Assembly: GCA_964471535.1 (NCBI GenBank)
Contig: CAYYHA010000058.1
Span: 1-19,146 of the forward strand
From: CAYYHA01 sp964471535
GTDB taxonomy: Bacteria > Myxococcota > Myxococcia > SLRQ01
Direction of reading: 5' to 3'
Length of the DNA stretch: 19,146 nt
In this document: positions 6,592 through 14,589 of the stretch, in pieces
How positions within the stretch are numbered: position 1 is the first letter of the stretch
Layout of the letters: every line of letters begins with the position of its first letter
Program-made: the position numbers and the translations under genes
Notes under the pieces: model-generated
The model's database searches: none
What the model was told of the DNA's origin: nothing
Seen by the model: only the letters and a program-made list of their open reading frames with translations

Positions 6592-7560
6592 ATGAGCGAC
6601 GGCACGCCCTTCTTGCAGCAGCTCCCCCACTGCCTCGAGTCTACGCACTTCGACGCGCTGGGTGAGGTGATGCGCGGGAAGGTACGCGACGTCTATCGTC
6701 AGGAAGAGCGGCTCATCATGGTCACCACCGACCGCCTTTCCGCCTTCGACCAGGTGCTCACCACCATCCCTTTCAAGGGGGAAGCCCTGACGCGGATGGC
6801 GGTGTACTGGTTCCGGCAGACCGAGGACATCATCGAGAACCACCTCATCGACACCCCCGATCCCAACGTGATGGTGGTTCGGGCGTGCAAGCCGGTCCCC
6901 ATCGAGATCGTCGTCCGCGGCTACCTCACCGGCAGCCTGTGGCGCGACTACCAGGCCGGACGGGTGGAGGAGGCCTATGGCCTCTCGCTGCCGGCGGGCC
7001 TGCGCAAGGACCAGCGCTTCGAGACACCGCTCATCACGCCCACCACCAAGGCGGAGCGGGGCGAGCACGACCGGCCCATCCGCCGCGAGGAGATCCTCCG
7101 CACCAACCTGGTGCCCGAGGCAGTCTACGAGAGCTGCGAGCGTGCCGCGCTCGCCCTCTTCGCGCGCGGTCAGGAGATAGCGGCAGAGCGGGGCCTCATT
7201 CTGGTGGACACCAAATACGAGTTCGGGCTCGCCGACGGGCGAGTGGTGCTCATGGACGAGATCCACACCAGCGACTCGAGCCGCTACTGGATCGCCGACA
7301 CCTACGAGGAGCGCTTCGAGGCGGGCGAGGACCCGCAGATGCTCGACAAGGAGAACATCCGCCAGTGGCTCCTCCAGCGGGGCTACCAGGGGGACGGCAC
7401 GCCCCCGCCGATCCCCGACGAGGTCCGCGCCGACCTCGCGGAGACCTACGTCGCGGCCTTCGAGCGGATCACCGGACAGCGCTTTCCCCTCACCGTGGGG
7501 CCGGTGGAGCCGCGGATCCGGAAGAACCTCGTCGCAACGGGCTACCTGCCCGAGCCCTAG
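6592..7560 (+). CDS. purC: Phosphoribosylaminoimidazole-succinocarboxamide (SAICAR) synthase
   Basis: A 322-residue cytosolic enzyme that joins CAIR and aspartate with ATP to make SAICAR, a late step of de novo IMP synthesis. Family motifs: GKVRDVY near the N-terminus (29-35), nucleotide-binding TTDRLSAFD (45-53), VRGYLTGS (108-115), the signature LVDTKYEFG (204-212) and DEIHTSDSSRYW (222-233). Length and C-terminal extension match the roughly 300-residue form rather than the shorter E. coli type. ATG 6592 is preferred over an in-frame upstream codon at 6556 because the extra 12 residues are not typical. purB, which acts next in the pathway, lies 8 kb away on the other strand. The stop codon shares CTAG with the convergent metalloprotease gene. 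Confidence 0.96.
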   Translation: MSDGTPFLQQLPHCLESTHFDALGEVMRGKVRDVYRQEERLIMVTTDRLSAFDQVLTTIPFKGEALTRMAVYWFRQTEDIIENHLIDTPDPNVMVVRACKPVPIEIVVRGYLTGSLWRDYQAGRVEEAYGLSLPAGLRKDQRFETPLITPTTKAERGEHDRPIRREEILRTNLVPEAVYESCERAALALFARGQEIAAERGLILVDTKYEFGLADGRVVLMDEIHTSDSSRYWIADTYEERFEAGEDPQMLDKENIRQWLLQRGYQGDGTPPPIPDEVRADLAETYVAAFERITGQRFPLTVGPVEPRIRKNLVATGYLPEP

Positions 7561-8954
7561 CGACGGCGGCGCCGCAGCAGGACCCCAAGCGTCAAGAGAA
7601 GGGCGGACGCGGCCGACGATCGGCCCGCATCGCAGGCGCAGCCTCCCTCGCTGGGTAGGGTCTCGTAGCCGGTGCCTCCGCCCGCATCGGCCGCCGCGCC
7701 GCCATCACAGGCGATGAGTTCGCAGAGGGTGCCGCCATCGGATCCCGAGGGTCCATCCACAGCGCCCGCATCCTCGGCGCCGGCATCGGAGGGAGGTGGG
7801 ATCCCGCCGTCGCCCGATGGAGGCCCGCCCGCGTCGGCGGGCCCTCCGGCATCCGGCTGCCCGCCGTCCTGACCTTGGGCGTCCGGCATACCACCGTCCG
7901 TCGGCGGGAGGCCCGTGCAGGTCAGCGGACCCAGTCGTGTCTCCACCGAGCCGCGACCGTCGGTCGCCCAAGTGAACCAGGGCTCGAAGCGGCTGCGATA
8001 GGCCTCGACCTTCTGGATGTCCTCGGCACTGGGGGGATTGCCCGCCTCGTGTACGAGGACGAAGGCAGCGGTCCAGTGATGCTGCGCGCTGCTCGCATCG
8101 GGGACCCGCGGCCCGAGCGCCCGAATGACGTCGTCCACCGTGATGTCGACGCGGGTGCCGCTGATCGTCGAACACGCGCCTTTGGCCTCGGCGCCCGACG
8201 GGTCGCCCATGCCGGTCCCGTCGCTGACCAGGAAGATCGGGTCCACCTCTGCAGGTGCCCGGAGGCCCATGAAGTATTGATCGAAGTGGTTGTATTTCCG
8301 ATCGCCCCCGCAGCGGGTGAAGGTGCCGTCACCGTTGTCGGTGATGAAGTTGCCATACATCACCGAGTGGCTGTCGACGCTGCCTGCATAGTGCCCGTTG
8401 GGGCCCCCGCTGTCGTCCCACTGCCGCCACTCGTGCTGCGGGCCGCGGCCGTCCCCCAGGTCGTACTCGGCGAAGAGCAGCCAGTGGTGACCGAACTCGT
8501 GCCCCAACAGTTCGATCCCGGTGATCCCGAGCGGCACCCCGAACAAGACCTTCACCGGCCCGTCGGGGTCGGGGAGCTGCGCGAGGTCCCCCATGAAGAC
8601 GCAGTGCTGCAGGGCGCCGGCGCTGCCATAGTCCGCGCTGTTGTCCCATTGGGTGAAGCCGATGCCCTGTACATCCTGGCGCACCGGGGTGCCCTGGGCG
8701 ACGTTGTGGATCGCATCCAGAGGCTTGGTGGTGAAAGTGACGAGCACGTCGTACTCGTCGTCATGGCAGCCGAAAAAGACCCTTGCCGTCTCACGACAGG
8801 TTCGGTCTGGCGTCCAAAAGCCACTCTGATCGTGGATCGCGCCGGTGAGATCCTCGATCACCGCCACGTTTCCGACGTGTCGAACCTGAGCGATCGCGGC
8901 CCCCGTCGTGGCGGCACAGGACATGGACACTAGGTAGAACCCCCAAAACCGCAT
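7557..8954 (-). CDS. Secreted HEXXH zinc metalloprotease-like protein with MYXO-CTERM-like tail
   Basis: Encodes 465 residues from ATG 8954; an in-frame start at 9029 would add 25 residues ahead of a clear signal peptide (about 1-22, ending near AIA). The body (about 23-345) contains the zinc motif HEFGHHW (His152, Glu153, His156) and, further on, SVMYGN (197-202), reminiscent of a metzincin Met-turn. His174 or His188 may supply the third ligand. Several Cys residues suggest disulfides. Residues about 350-435 are a low-complexity Asp/Gly/Pro/Ala linker with DGG and DAGG repeats. The tail has Cys439 and Cys441, a hydrophobic helix and RRRRR: the layout of MYXO-CTERM surface-sorting signals. 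Probably exported and surface-anchored or released by myxosortase-type processing. No close peptidase family is recognised. Confidence 0.85.
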   Translation of the reverse strand: MRFWGFYLVSMSCAATTGAAIAQVRHVGNVAVIEDLTGAIHDQSGFWTPDRTCRETARVFFGCHDDEYDVLVTFTTKPLDAIHNVAQGTPVRQDVQGIGFTQWDNSADYGSAGALQHCVFMGDLAQLPDPDGPVKVLFGVPLGITGIELLGHEFGHHWLLFAEYDLGDGRGPQHEWRQWDDSGGPNGHYAGSVDSHSVMYGNFITDNGDGTFTRCGGDRKYNHFDQYFMGLRAPAEVDPIFLVSDGTGMGDPSGAEAKGACSTISGTRVDITVDDVIRALGPRVPDASSAQHHWTAAFVLVHEAGNPPSAEDIQKVEAYRSRFEPWFTWATDGRGSVETRLGPLTCTGLPPTDGGMPDAQGQDGGQPDAGGPADAGGPPSGDGGIPPPSDAGAEDAGAVDGPSGSDGGTLCELIACDGGAAADAGGGTGYETLPSEGGCACDAGRSSAASALLLTLGVLLRRRRR

Positions 8955-9184
8955 GGGGATGAGTCTTTCCCATTCCTTGGGGCGAGGCCACCTTACCAAT
9001 GCGCCCTGGCTCTGCGGACCGCCGGGCACTCAAGCGCCGGGCCGAGGAGCCGATGGATGTCTTCGGACGGCGGGGGGCGGGTGCCGGCGGCGGATGGGCA
9101 GTGTGTGCCCCAAACGCAATCCGCAACTTGCAGCGGAGGTCGACCCCTCGGAGCCAGCCACTTCGAACCTCGGGAGCAGATGGG
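8955..9184. other. Divergent intergenic region between metalloprotease and histidine kinase genes
   Basis: About 230 bp, the longest non-coding stretch in the window, holding the promoters of two divergent genes. On the minus strand TAAGGT near 8990-8995 could be a -10 for the metalloprotease. I see no convincing -35, no sigma54-type GG...GC element, no strong palindrome and no small RNA-like structure. Frames open through it lack ribosome sites. Confidence 0.4.
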
Positions 9185-10828
9185 ATGGAGGTCAACCCCA
9201 AGGACAGACAAAGCAGGACACACCATTCTTCGGCCGCGGCATCGTCCGATGAGCCCGTGGACGATCGGCTCGCCGTCATCCTCGCGGCGCTTCCCTCCAT
9301 CGTCGTCCTCGCCAGCGAAGAGGGCACGATCCGGCACGTGAACCACCTCCCACCGAAGGTGCTCGAGCGGGTGGTGGGCCGGAGCCTCTTCGAGTTCCTC
9401 CCCGAGGATCAGGTGCCCACGGTGAGGCGCGCGCTCGAGAGGGCGCTCGCCACCGGCGAGGCGGTGAGCTACGAGGTCTGCCTCCACAAGAACCTCCGCC
9501 AGACCGGTCCCCTCGCCTGGTACGTGACCGACCTCGCTCCCTTCGAGGTCGACGGCGAGCAGCGGGGTGTCATCCTGGTCTCCCGCGAGATCACCGCCGA
9601 GCGCGAGGCACGCCTTGCCTACAAGCGCCTCGCCGAGGCGGTGGAGTGCACCAGCGACAGCGTGATCGTAATGGACCCCGATGGGCGCATCCGCTACACC
9701 AACCCGGCGTTCACACGCATCACCGGCTACGGCCCGGAGGAGGCGGCGGGGCGAACTCCCTCGTTCCTCGCCACTGACCGAAGCCACGCCCTCGAGGGCA
9801 TCCTGCGAACAGTGGCCGAGCGCGGTGAGCCCTGGTGCGGGGAGTGCACCTGGCGGAGCCGTGACGGGTCGACCCTCGTCGTCACGGGCTCGGTCTCCCC
9901 CGTCCACGACGGAGATGGAACACTCTCCTCGCTGGTCTGCGTGCAGCGCGACATCACCGAGACCCGACACCTCGAGCGCTCCCTCAACACCGCCCGGAAG
10001 CTCGAGGCGGTGGGGCGCCTCGCTGCGGGCATCGCCCACGAGATCAATACCCCGGCGCAGTACGCGCGGGACAACACGGTCTTCATCGAGGAGGCCCTGC
10101 CCCCCATCCTGGCGCTCCTGGAGGCACAGGCCGCGGTGGTGGAGGCCGCGCGGTCCGCTGGCGTGGCCGAGACACTGCTCGAAGCAGTGAAGGAGGCCGA
10201 GGAGGCGGCTCAGCTGGACTTCGTGGCGGCAGAGCTTCCCTCGGCGATTGCCTCGGTGAAGGAGGGACTCGACCGGATCGCCCGCATCGTGCGGGCGATG
10301 AAGGACTTCGCCCACCCCAGCGACGGAAAGATGGAGGCCTGCGACCTCAACGCCGTGGCGGAGGCCTCGGTCACCGTGGCGCAGAACGAGTGGAAGCACC
10401 ATGCGGAAGTGGAGCTGGACTTCCAGGAGGACCTGCCTTCGGTCACGTGCATCCGCGACGAGGTCGGTCAGGTGATCCTGAACCTCATCGTCAATGCCAC
10501 CCATGCCATCGCCGAGACGGGCGAGCGGGGGCGGATCAGGGTGCGGACTCGCGCAGAGGGAGAGTGTGTGGAGCTTCGGGTCGAGGACACGGGAACCGGC
10601 ATTCCCAAGGCGGTGCGCGACAAGGTCTTCGACCCCTTCTTCACCACCAAAGAGGTGGGGAAGGGAACGGGCCAGGGGCTCGCCCTGGCCCACTCGGTGA
10701 TCGTCGAGACCCACCAGGGCCAGATCGATTTCGAGACGGAGGAGGGCGAGGGCACCACCTTCATCGTACGCATCCCCTGCCAACCCCCGGAGGCACGAAG
10801 TGACGACGCGCGTCCTCTTCGTGGATGA
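9185..10828 (+). CDS. Soluble PAS-PAS sensor histidine kinase
   Basis: Encodes 547 residues with no transmembrane segment. Two PAS domains (about residues 26-138 and 146-263) precede a HisKA dimerisation domain with phospho-acceptor His285 in GIAHEINTPAQYARDN. The HATPase domain has the N box (LNLIVNATHAI, about 432-442), G1 DTGTG (468-472), the F box (DPFFTT) and G2 GKGTGQGLAL (492-501), so all catalytic elements are present. An insertion of about 60 residues follows the H box, as in the HEINTPxQY kinase group. ATG 9185 is preferred (GGGAG upstream; earlier in-frame starts give non-conserved sequence). Its end overlaps the REC-HDOD gene by 29 bp, so that protein and the third gene product are the likely phosphate receivers. 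Ligand unknown; a cytosolic redox or small-molecule signal is plausible. Confidence 0.93.
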   Translation: MEVNPKDRQSRTHHSSAAASSDEPVDDRLAVILAALPSIVVLASEEGTIRHVNHLPPKVLERVVGRSLFEFLPEDQVPTVRRALERALATGEAVSYEVCLHKNLRQTGPLAWYVTDLAPFEVDGEQRGVILVSREITAEREARLAYKRLAEAVECTSDSVIVMDPDGRIRYTNPAFTRITGYGPEEAAGRTPSFLATDRSHALEGILRTVAERGEPWCGECTWRSRDGSTLVVTGSVSPVHDGDGTLSSLVCVQRDITETRHLERSLNTARKLEAVGRLAAGIAHEINTPAQYARDNTVFIEEALPPILALLEAQAAVVEAARSAGVAETLLEAVKEAEEAAQLDFVAAELPSAIASVKEGLDRIARIVRAMKDFAHPSDGKMEACDLNAVAEASVTVAQNEWKHHAEVELDFQEDLPSVTCIRDEVGQVILNLIVNATHAIAETGERGRIRVRTRAEGECVELRVEDTGTGIPKAVRDKVFDPFFTTKEVGKGTGQGLALAHSVIVETHQGQIDFETEEGEGTTFIVRIPCQPPEARSDDARPLRG

Positions 10829-11873
10829 CGAAGCCAGCATCCTCAAGGCGTTTCGGCGCATGTTCTACCGGCGGCGCGAGTGGGAGATTCACTGTGAGAG
10901 CAGCGGCGAGGCGGCCATCGCCCGCCTCGAGAAGGAGCCCTTCGACGTCCTGGTCACCGACATGCGCATGCCTGGGGTGAGCGGCGTCGAGGTCCTACGG
11001 GCGGCCCACCGCTTGCAGCCGAATCTCATCCGCATCGTCGTCAGCGGCTACGCCGACGAGGAGGCCGCGCTGCGCGCCGTGGGCATCGCCCACCAGTTCA
11101 TGGACAAACCCAGCGAACCGGAGGTCCTCTCGGCGGCCATCGAGCGGGCGCAGGCGCTGCAGGAGGCGCTGTCCAGCGAACGGGTACGCCAGATGGTCAC
11201 GGCGATCCCGAACCTCCCACCGGTACCGGAGGTCCACCGGCGGCTCCTCGAGCTGATGGCGTCCAACCGCTCGGACGCGGAGGAGGTCGCCGCGCTCATC
11301 GAGACCGATCCCGCGCTCTCCGCTCGGATCATCCAGGTGGTCAACTCGGCCTTCTTCGCCAACGCCGCCCCGATCACGCGCCTTCGTGATGCCGTCGTGC
11401 GCCTCGGCTTCTCGTTGGTCCGTTCCATCGTGATGCAGATGGAGGTCTTCGACGCCTTCGACCTCGCGCCTTCCTTCCTCCGGGCGCAGCAGGAGCACGC
11501 GGTAAAGGTGGGCCGCCTCGCCCGGGAGATTGCACCGGAGGACCTCGCCGACGATGCCTTCCTCGCCGGACTCCTCCACGACGTGGGCCGGCTGATCCTC
11601 GCGGCCGCCGCACACTCGGAGGAAGAGACCGACAGCCACCATGCCATCGTCGGGGCCCATTTGCTCTCGCTCTGGGGGATGCCCTACCCCATCGTCGATG
11701 CCGTCATGCACCACCACGAGCCCAACCGCCTTGGGCCGCAGCTCGGCATCCCCGAAGCGGTATACTGCGCCAACACCCTGCTCGAGGGAGAGGAGATCCA
11801 CTCGGGGCTCCTCCACCGACTGCAGGCGTGGGATCTCGAAGACGAATGGAAGCGGAAACGGGACGCCCTATGA
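10800..11873 (+). CDS. REC-HDOD response regulator
   Basis: Encodes 357 residues. The receiver domain (1-120) is complete: acidic pair Asp9/Asp10, phospho-acceptor Asp54 (VTDMRMPG), Ser82 and Lys103. The output half is an HDOD domain (about 130-330), a non-DNA-binding HD-like module used in bacterial signalling. HDOD domains often lose the metal dyad, but here an HD pair is kept (His260-Asp261 in GLLHDVGRLIL), with further His residues at 279-280 and 304-306, so metal binding or hydrolase activity cannot be excluded. GTG 10800 has GGAGG 7 nt upstream and lies inside the 3' end of the kinase gene. The stop overlaps the next start as ATGA. Most likely phosphorylated by the neighbouring PAS-PAS kinase. 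Confidence 0.92.
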   Translation: MTTRVLFVDDEASILKAFRRMFYRRREWEIHCESSGEAAIARLEKEPFDVLVTDMRMPGVSGVEVLRAAHRLQPNLIRIVVSGYADEEAALRAVGIAHQFMDKPSEPEVLSAAIERAQALQEALSSERVRQMVTAIPNLPPVPEVHRRLLELMASNRSDAEEVAALIETDPALSARIIQVVNSAFFANAAPITRLRDAVVRLGFSLVRSIVMQMEVFDAFDLAPSFLRAQQEHAVKVGRLAREIAPEDLADDAFLAGLLHDVGRLILAAAAHSEEETDSHHAIVGAHLLSLWGMPYPIVDAVMHHHEPNRLGPQLGIPEAVYCANTLLEGEEIHSGLLHRLQAWDLEDEWKRKRDAL

Positions 11874-13006
11874 ACGCCCCCGTGAACACCAAACCGCGGA
11901 TCCTCTGCGTGGACGACGAGCCCTAGGTGCTGCAGGGGCTGCGTCGCACCCTCTTCCGCCACTTCGACGTGGAGACGGCCGACCGCCCCGAGGCGGGGCT
12001 CGAGGTGCTCGCGAGAGAGGACTTCGCGGTCGTCGTCTCCGACATGCGGATGCCGGGCATGAACGGCGCGCAGCTCCTCGCCCGCGCACAAGAGCTCAAG
12101 CCGGACACCACCCGCATCCTCCTGACCGGCCAGGCCGATCTCGACGCTGCCATCGCCGCCGTCAACGAGGGAGGCATCTTCCGCTTCCTCACCAAACCAT
12201 GCCCCGCCGAGGTCCTCAACCGGGCGCTCAGCGAAGGCGTCCGCCACTTCCAGCTCCTGCGCACCGAGCGGGAGCTCCTCGAGCAGACGCTGCAGGGCAC
12301 GGTGAAGGTCCTCACCGACATCTTGAGCCTGGTCTCCCCCGGCACCTTCGCCCGCAGCAGCCTCATCGAGGGCTTCGTCTCCCACATGGTGGAGAAGCTC
12401 GGCCTCGACGACCCCTGGAAGTACAAGGTCGCCGCACGCATGTCCCGTATCGGCTGCATCACGCCCTCCAGCGAGACGCTCGACAAGCTCTACGCGGGCA
12501 TGCGCCTCGACGAGGAGGAACGCCGCCGCTTCGAAGCCCATCCGAAGACCGGCGGCGACCTGTTGCGCCAAATCCCCCGCTTCGAGGAGATCGCCGAGAT
12601 GATCGCCCACCAGAACGAGCCCTGCCGCGGCTGCCTCGACGGGGATGCGGTGGCGCTCGGCGCGGGCCTGCTGCGCACCGCCTCCGAGATGGACACCCGC
12701 GTCATGCGCGGTGCCACGATGGCCCAGGCCATCGCCGACCTCTCGGCGCACCCCGACTACGAGCCGCGCCTCCTCGCGCTCCTCGAAGATTTCCGCCGCG
12801 ATGCCTCCTACTCGGATCTGGTGCGCAGCGTGACCCTGAAGGATCTGCAGCCGTTCATGATCCTCGACGAGGACGTGAAGACCCTGAACGGGCAGGTGAT
12901 CGTCAAGCGGGGACGCGAGGTGACCGGCGTCCTCATCCAGCGCCTGCGCAACTTCGCCAGCGGCGCCGGGATCAAGGAGCCCATCCGGGTTCGGGTGGTC
13001 AGTTGA
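11870..13006 (+). pseudogene. REC plus degenerate HD-GYP-like response regulator interrupted by an in-frame amber codon
   Basis: ATG 11870 overlaps the HDOD stop (ATGA) and starts MNAPVNTKPRILCVDDEP, a normal receiver beta-1 with Asp15/Asp16. Codon 19 is TAG (11924-11926). The same frame then continues for 359 residues with the rest of the receiver: Asp58 (VSDMRMPG), Thr86 and Lys109. An HD-GYP-like helical domain follows (about 135-255) in which the catalytic HD is Ser192-Arg193 and no GYP motif is seen, then a C-terminal LxxR-rich module typical of these regulators. A GTG directly after the stop (11927) could restart translation but would lose beta-1 and the acidic pair. Options are a recent nonsense mutation, a base-call error (CAG, GAG or AAG to TAG is one base), readthrough or reinitiation. 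The rest of the frame looks under normal coding constraint. Confidence 0.85.
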
Positions 13007-13010
13007 GCAG

Positions 13011-13044
13011 CGCAGGCGGCGCGCCGGTGGCGGCCCGGCCTGCG
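13011..13044. terminator. Imperfect hairpin between convergent regulator and methyltransferase genes
   Basis: CGCAGGC (13011-13017) pairs with GCCTGCG (13038-13044), with further imperfect GC pairing inside. It lies just after the signalling operon stop at 13006 and before the convergent methyltransferase stop at 13066, where a bidirectional terminator is expected. No T-run. Confidence 0.4.
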
Positions 13045-13065
13045 TCGAGGCCATAGAGCGCCAGG

Positions 13066-14589
13066 CTACGCCGGACCTGAAGCGGCCGAACCGGTGCGCT
13101 CGAGCACCGCGAGGACCTCGACGTGCTCCGATTCGGGAAAGAGGTCCACCGGCTCTGCGCGTACGCAGCCATAGCCGGCCGCGCAGAGCCGGGCCACGTC
13201 CCGAGCCAGGGTGTCGGGGTTGCAGGAGACGTAGACGATGCGCGGCACGCCGAGGCGGGCGAGGCCGTCGAGGACCGCCGGCGCGCATCCCTTCCGCGGC
13301 GGATTCAGCACCGCAGCGCCCGCGGACCCTCGGCCGCCCAGGGCCTCTTGGAGGCGCCTCGCATCGCCGGAGAAGAGCGCCGCCGCATCGGCCTCGATGA
13401 AGTGCACCCGCTCGGCGAGCCCCGCTTCGGCCGCCGCCTGCCGGGCGGCCCGCACCGCGGGACCCACCCGCTCCACCGCGACCACCCGCTGCGCCTCGCC
13501 AGCGAGCCGCAGGGTCAGGGCCCCCACCCCGGCGTAGAGTTCGAGGATGCAGCCACCGCCGGCCGCCGCCTTCGCCCGTCCATGGAGGTATTCGGCGGCG
13601 AGGCGGTTCACCTGGAAGAAGAGGCGCGGGGTGAGCAGGAAGCGATGGCCGCCGAGGACCTCCTCGATGGCGACCTCCCCGGCGAGGGGGACGAGCGCCC
13701 CGTCACCGAAGATCACGTCCCCCGGTCCCGAGTGCCCCAGGCTCACCGAGGCCACGGCGGGCACGGCGGCCCGCAGGGCCTCTGCCACGCGGTCCGCGCC
13801 GGGCAGGCGCCCAGAGGGTGAAAGCAGCGCCACGGCCACCCGGCCCGCCCCGGAGGCCCGCATCGCCACGTACTTCAGCCCGTCTGCCGCTGCCCCGGAA
13901 GCTGCGGACCCGGGCGGCCCCCCGCGGGCCTCTTCGAGGAGGGCGGCCGGCTCTCCGGGGCCGCCACAGGCGTCGTCGGACGCAACGGGCGGCTGCGGGT
14001 TGGCCAGTGGAAGGGATTGGGCCTCGAGGATCGTGCGCAGAGCGAGGGCGGCGCGGGTGATCGGTCCCTCGTGGAGCGGACAGGCCTCCATGGGCTGAAC
14101 CACATGGGTGCGTCGCCGGTAGGCGCCAAGAACCACCGTCCCTTCGTGACGGGCGACGATGAAGGTCGCACTCGCACGCCAACCCAACGGCGGGCTCGGC
14201 GCCTCGACCGGGGCCACCTCTACCTCGATGCCGTGCGCAGCGAAGGCGGCCCGAACCCGTGCACGCTTGAACTCGAGCTGCGCCGTGCGGCAGAGGTGCA
14301 TCAGGCGGCAGGGGCTCCGCGGGGTCCACCGGGGACAGAGTGGCTGCGCTCGGCGCTCCGCTGCGGTGCGGCGGCGGCGCAACAGCCGCAGCACCGGCGT
14401 CCTGCCTGCGTAGAGGACCACCGCCTCTCCCACCTCACCCGGCAGGCCATCCTCCACCAGAACTGGGGCGGAGCCCGAAGCCAGATCCACGCGGCCGCGC
14501 CCGAGCCCGCTCGCATCGAGGGCCTCGACGGTAACGGTGAGGCGCGTGCCGACCTTCAGCCGCTTGGGACGCTGATCGGGCCTGCTCAC
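13066..14589 (-). CDS. TrmA/RlmCD-family RNA 5-methyluridine methyltransferase
   Basis: A 507-residue SAM-dependent enzyme that methylates C5 of a uridine in rRNA or tRNA. An N-terminal TRAM-like RNA-binding domain (about 10-72) precedes the central region and the Rossmann methyltransferase domain (about 320-500). The latter has SAM motif LELYAGVGALTL, LNPPRKG (Asn429), nucleophile Cys456 in YVSCNP and the terminal FPESEHVE with a probable base at Glu491. Iron-sulfur ligands are incomplete against RlmD: Cys85, Cys94 and Cys170 match, but the middle Cys is Arg91, with an extra Cys100. An Ala/Gly/Pro-rich insert sits near 197-237. The target (23S U1939, U747 or tRNA U54) cannot be assigned. The GTG start overlaps the purB stop (GTGA), so translation is probably coupled. 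Confidence 0.9.
   Translation of the reverse strand: MSRPDQRPKRLKVGTRLTVTVEALDASGLGRGRVDLASGSAPVLVEDGLPGEVGEAVVLYAGRTPVLRLLRRRRTAAERRAQPLCPRWTPRSPCRLMHLCRTAQLEFKRARVRAAFAAHGIEVEVAPVEAPSPPLGWRASATFIVARHEGTVVLGAYRRRTHVVQPMEACPLHEGPITRAALALRTILEAQSLPLANPQPPVASDDACGGPGEPAALLEEARGGPPGSAASGAAADGLKYVAMRASGAGRVAVALLSPSGRLPGADRVAEALRAAVPAVASVSLGHSGPGDVIFGDGALVPLAGEVAIEEVLGGHRFLLTPRLFFQVNRLAAEYLHGRAKAAAGGGCILELYAGVGALTLRLAGEAQRVVAVERVGPAVRAARQAAAEAGLAERVHFIEADAAALFSGDARRLQEALGGRGSAGAAVLNPPRKGCAPAVLDGLARLGVPRIVYVSCNPDTLARDVARLCAAGYGCVRAEPVDLFPESEHVEVLAVLERTGSAASGPA

Noticed and set aside
7600..7910. Possible tandem DNA repeat in the low-complexity Asp/Gly region
   Set aside because: The repeats are at protein level (DGG/DAGG) with variable codons. 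I see no regular nucleotide period, so it is treated as a linker, not a satellite or CRISPR.
8993..10861. Minus-strand frame of 622 codons over the histidine kinase gene
   Set aside because: Antisense to a kinase with every catalytic box; no ribosome site and no recognisable domain in its translation.
11924..11926. Pyrrolysine-type amber recoding as the cause of the in-frame TAG
   Set aside because: Nothing here suggests pyrrolysine machinery, and at least two other genes in the window (purC and the metalloprotease) end naturally on TAG. Mutation or base error is simpler.
11684..13288. Minus-strand frame of 534 codons opposite the second response regulator
   Set aside because: It spans a gene boundary and is antisense to conserved receiver and HD-like sequence. 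Compositional artefact. It also gives no explanation for the amber codon.
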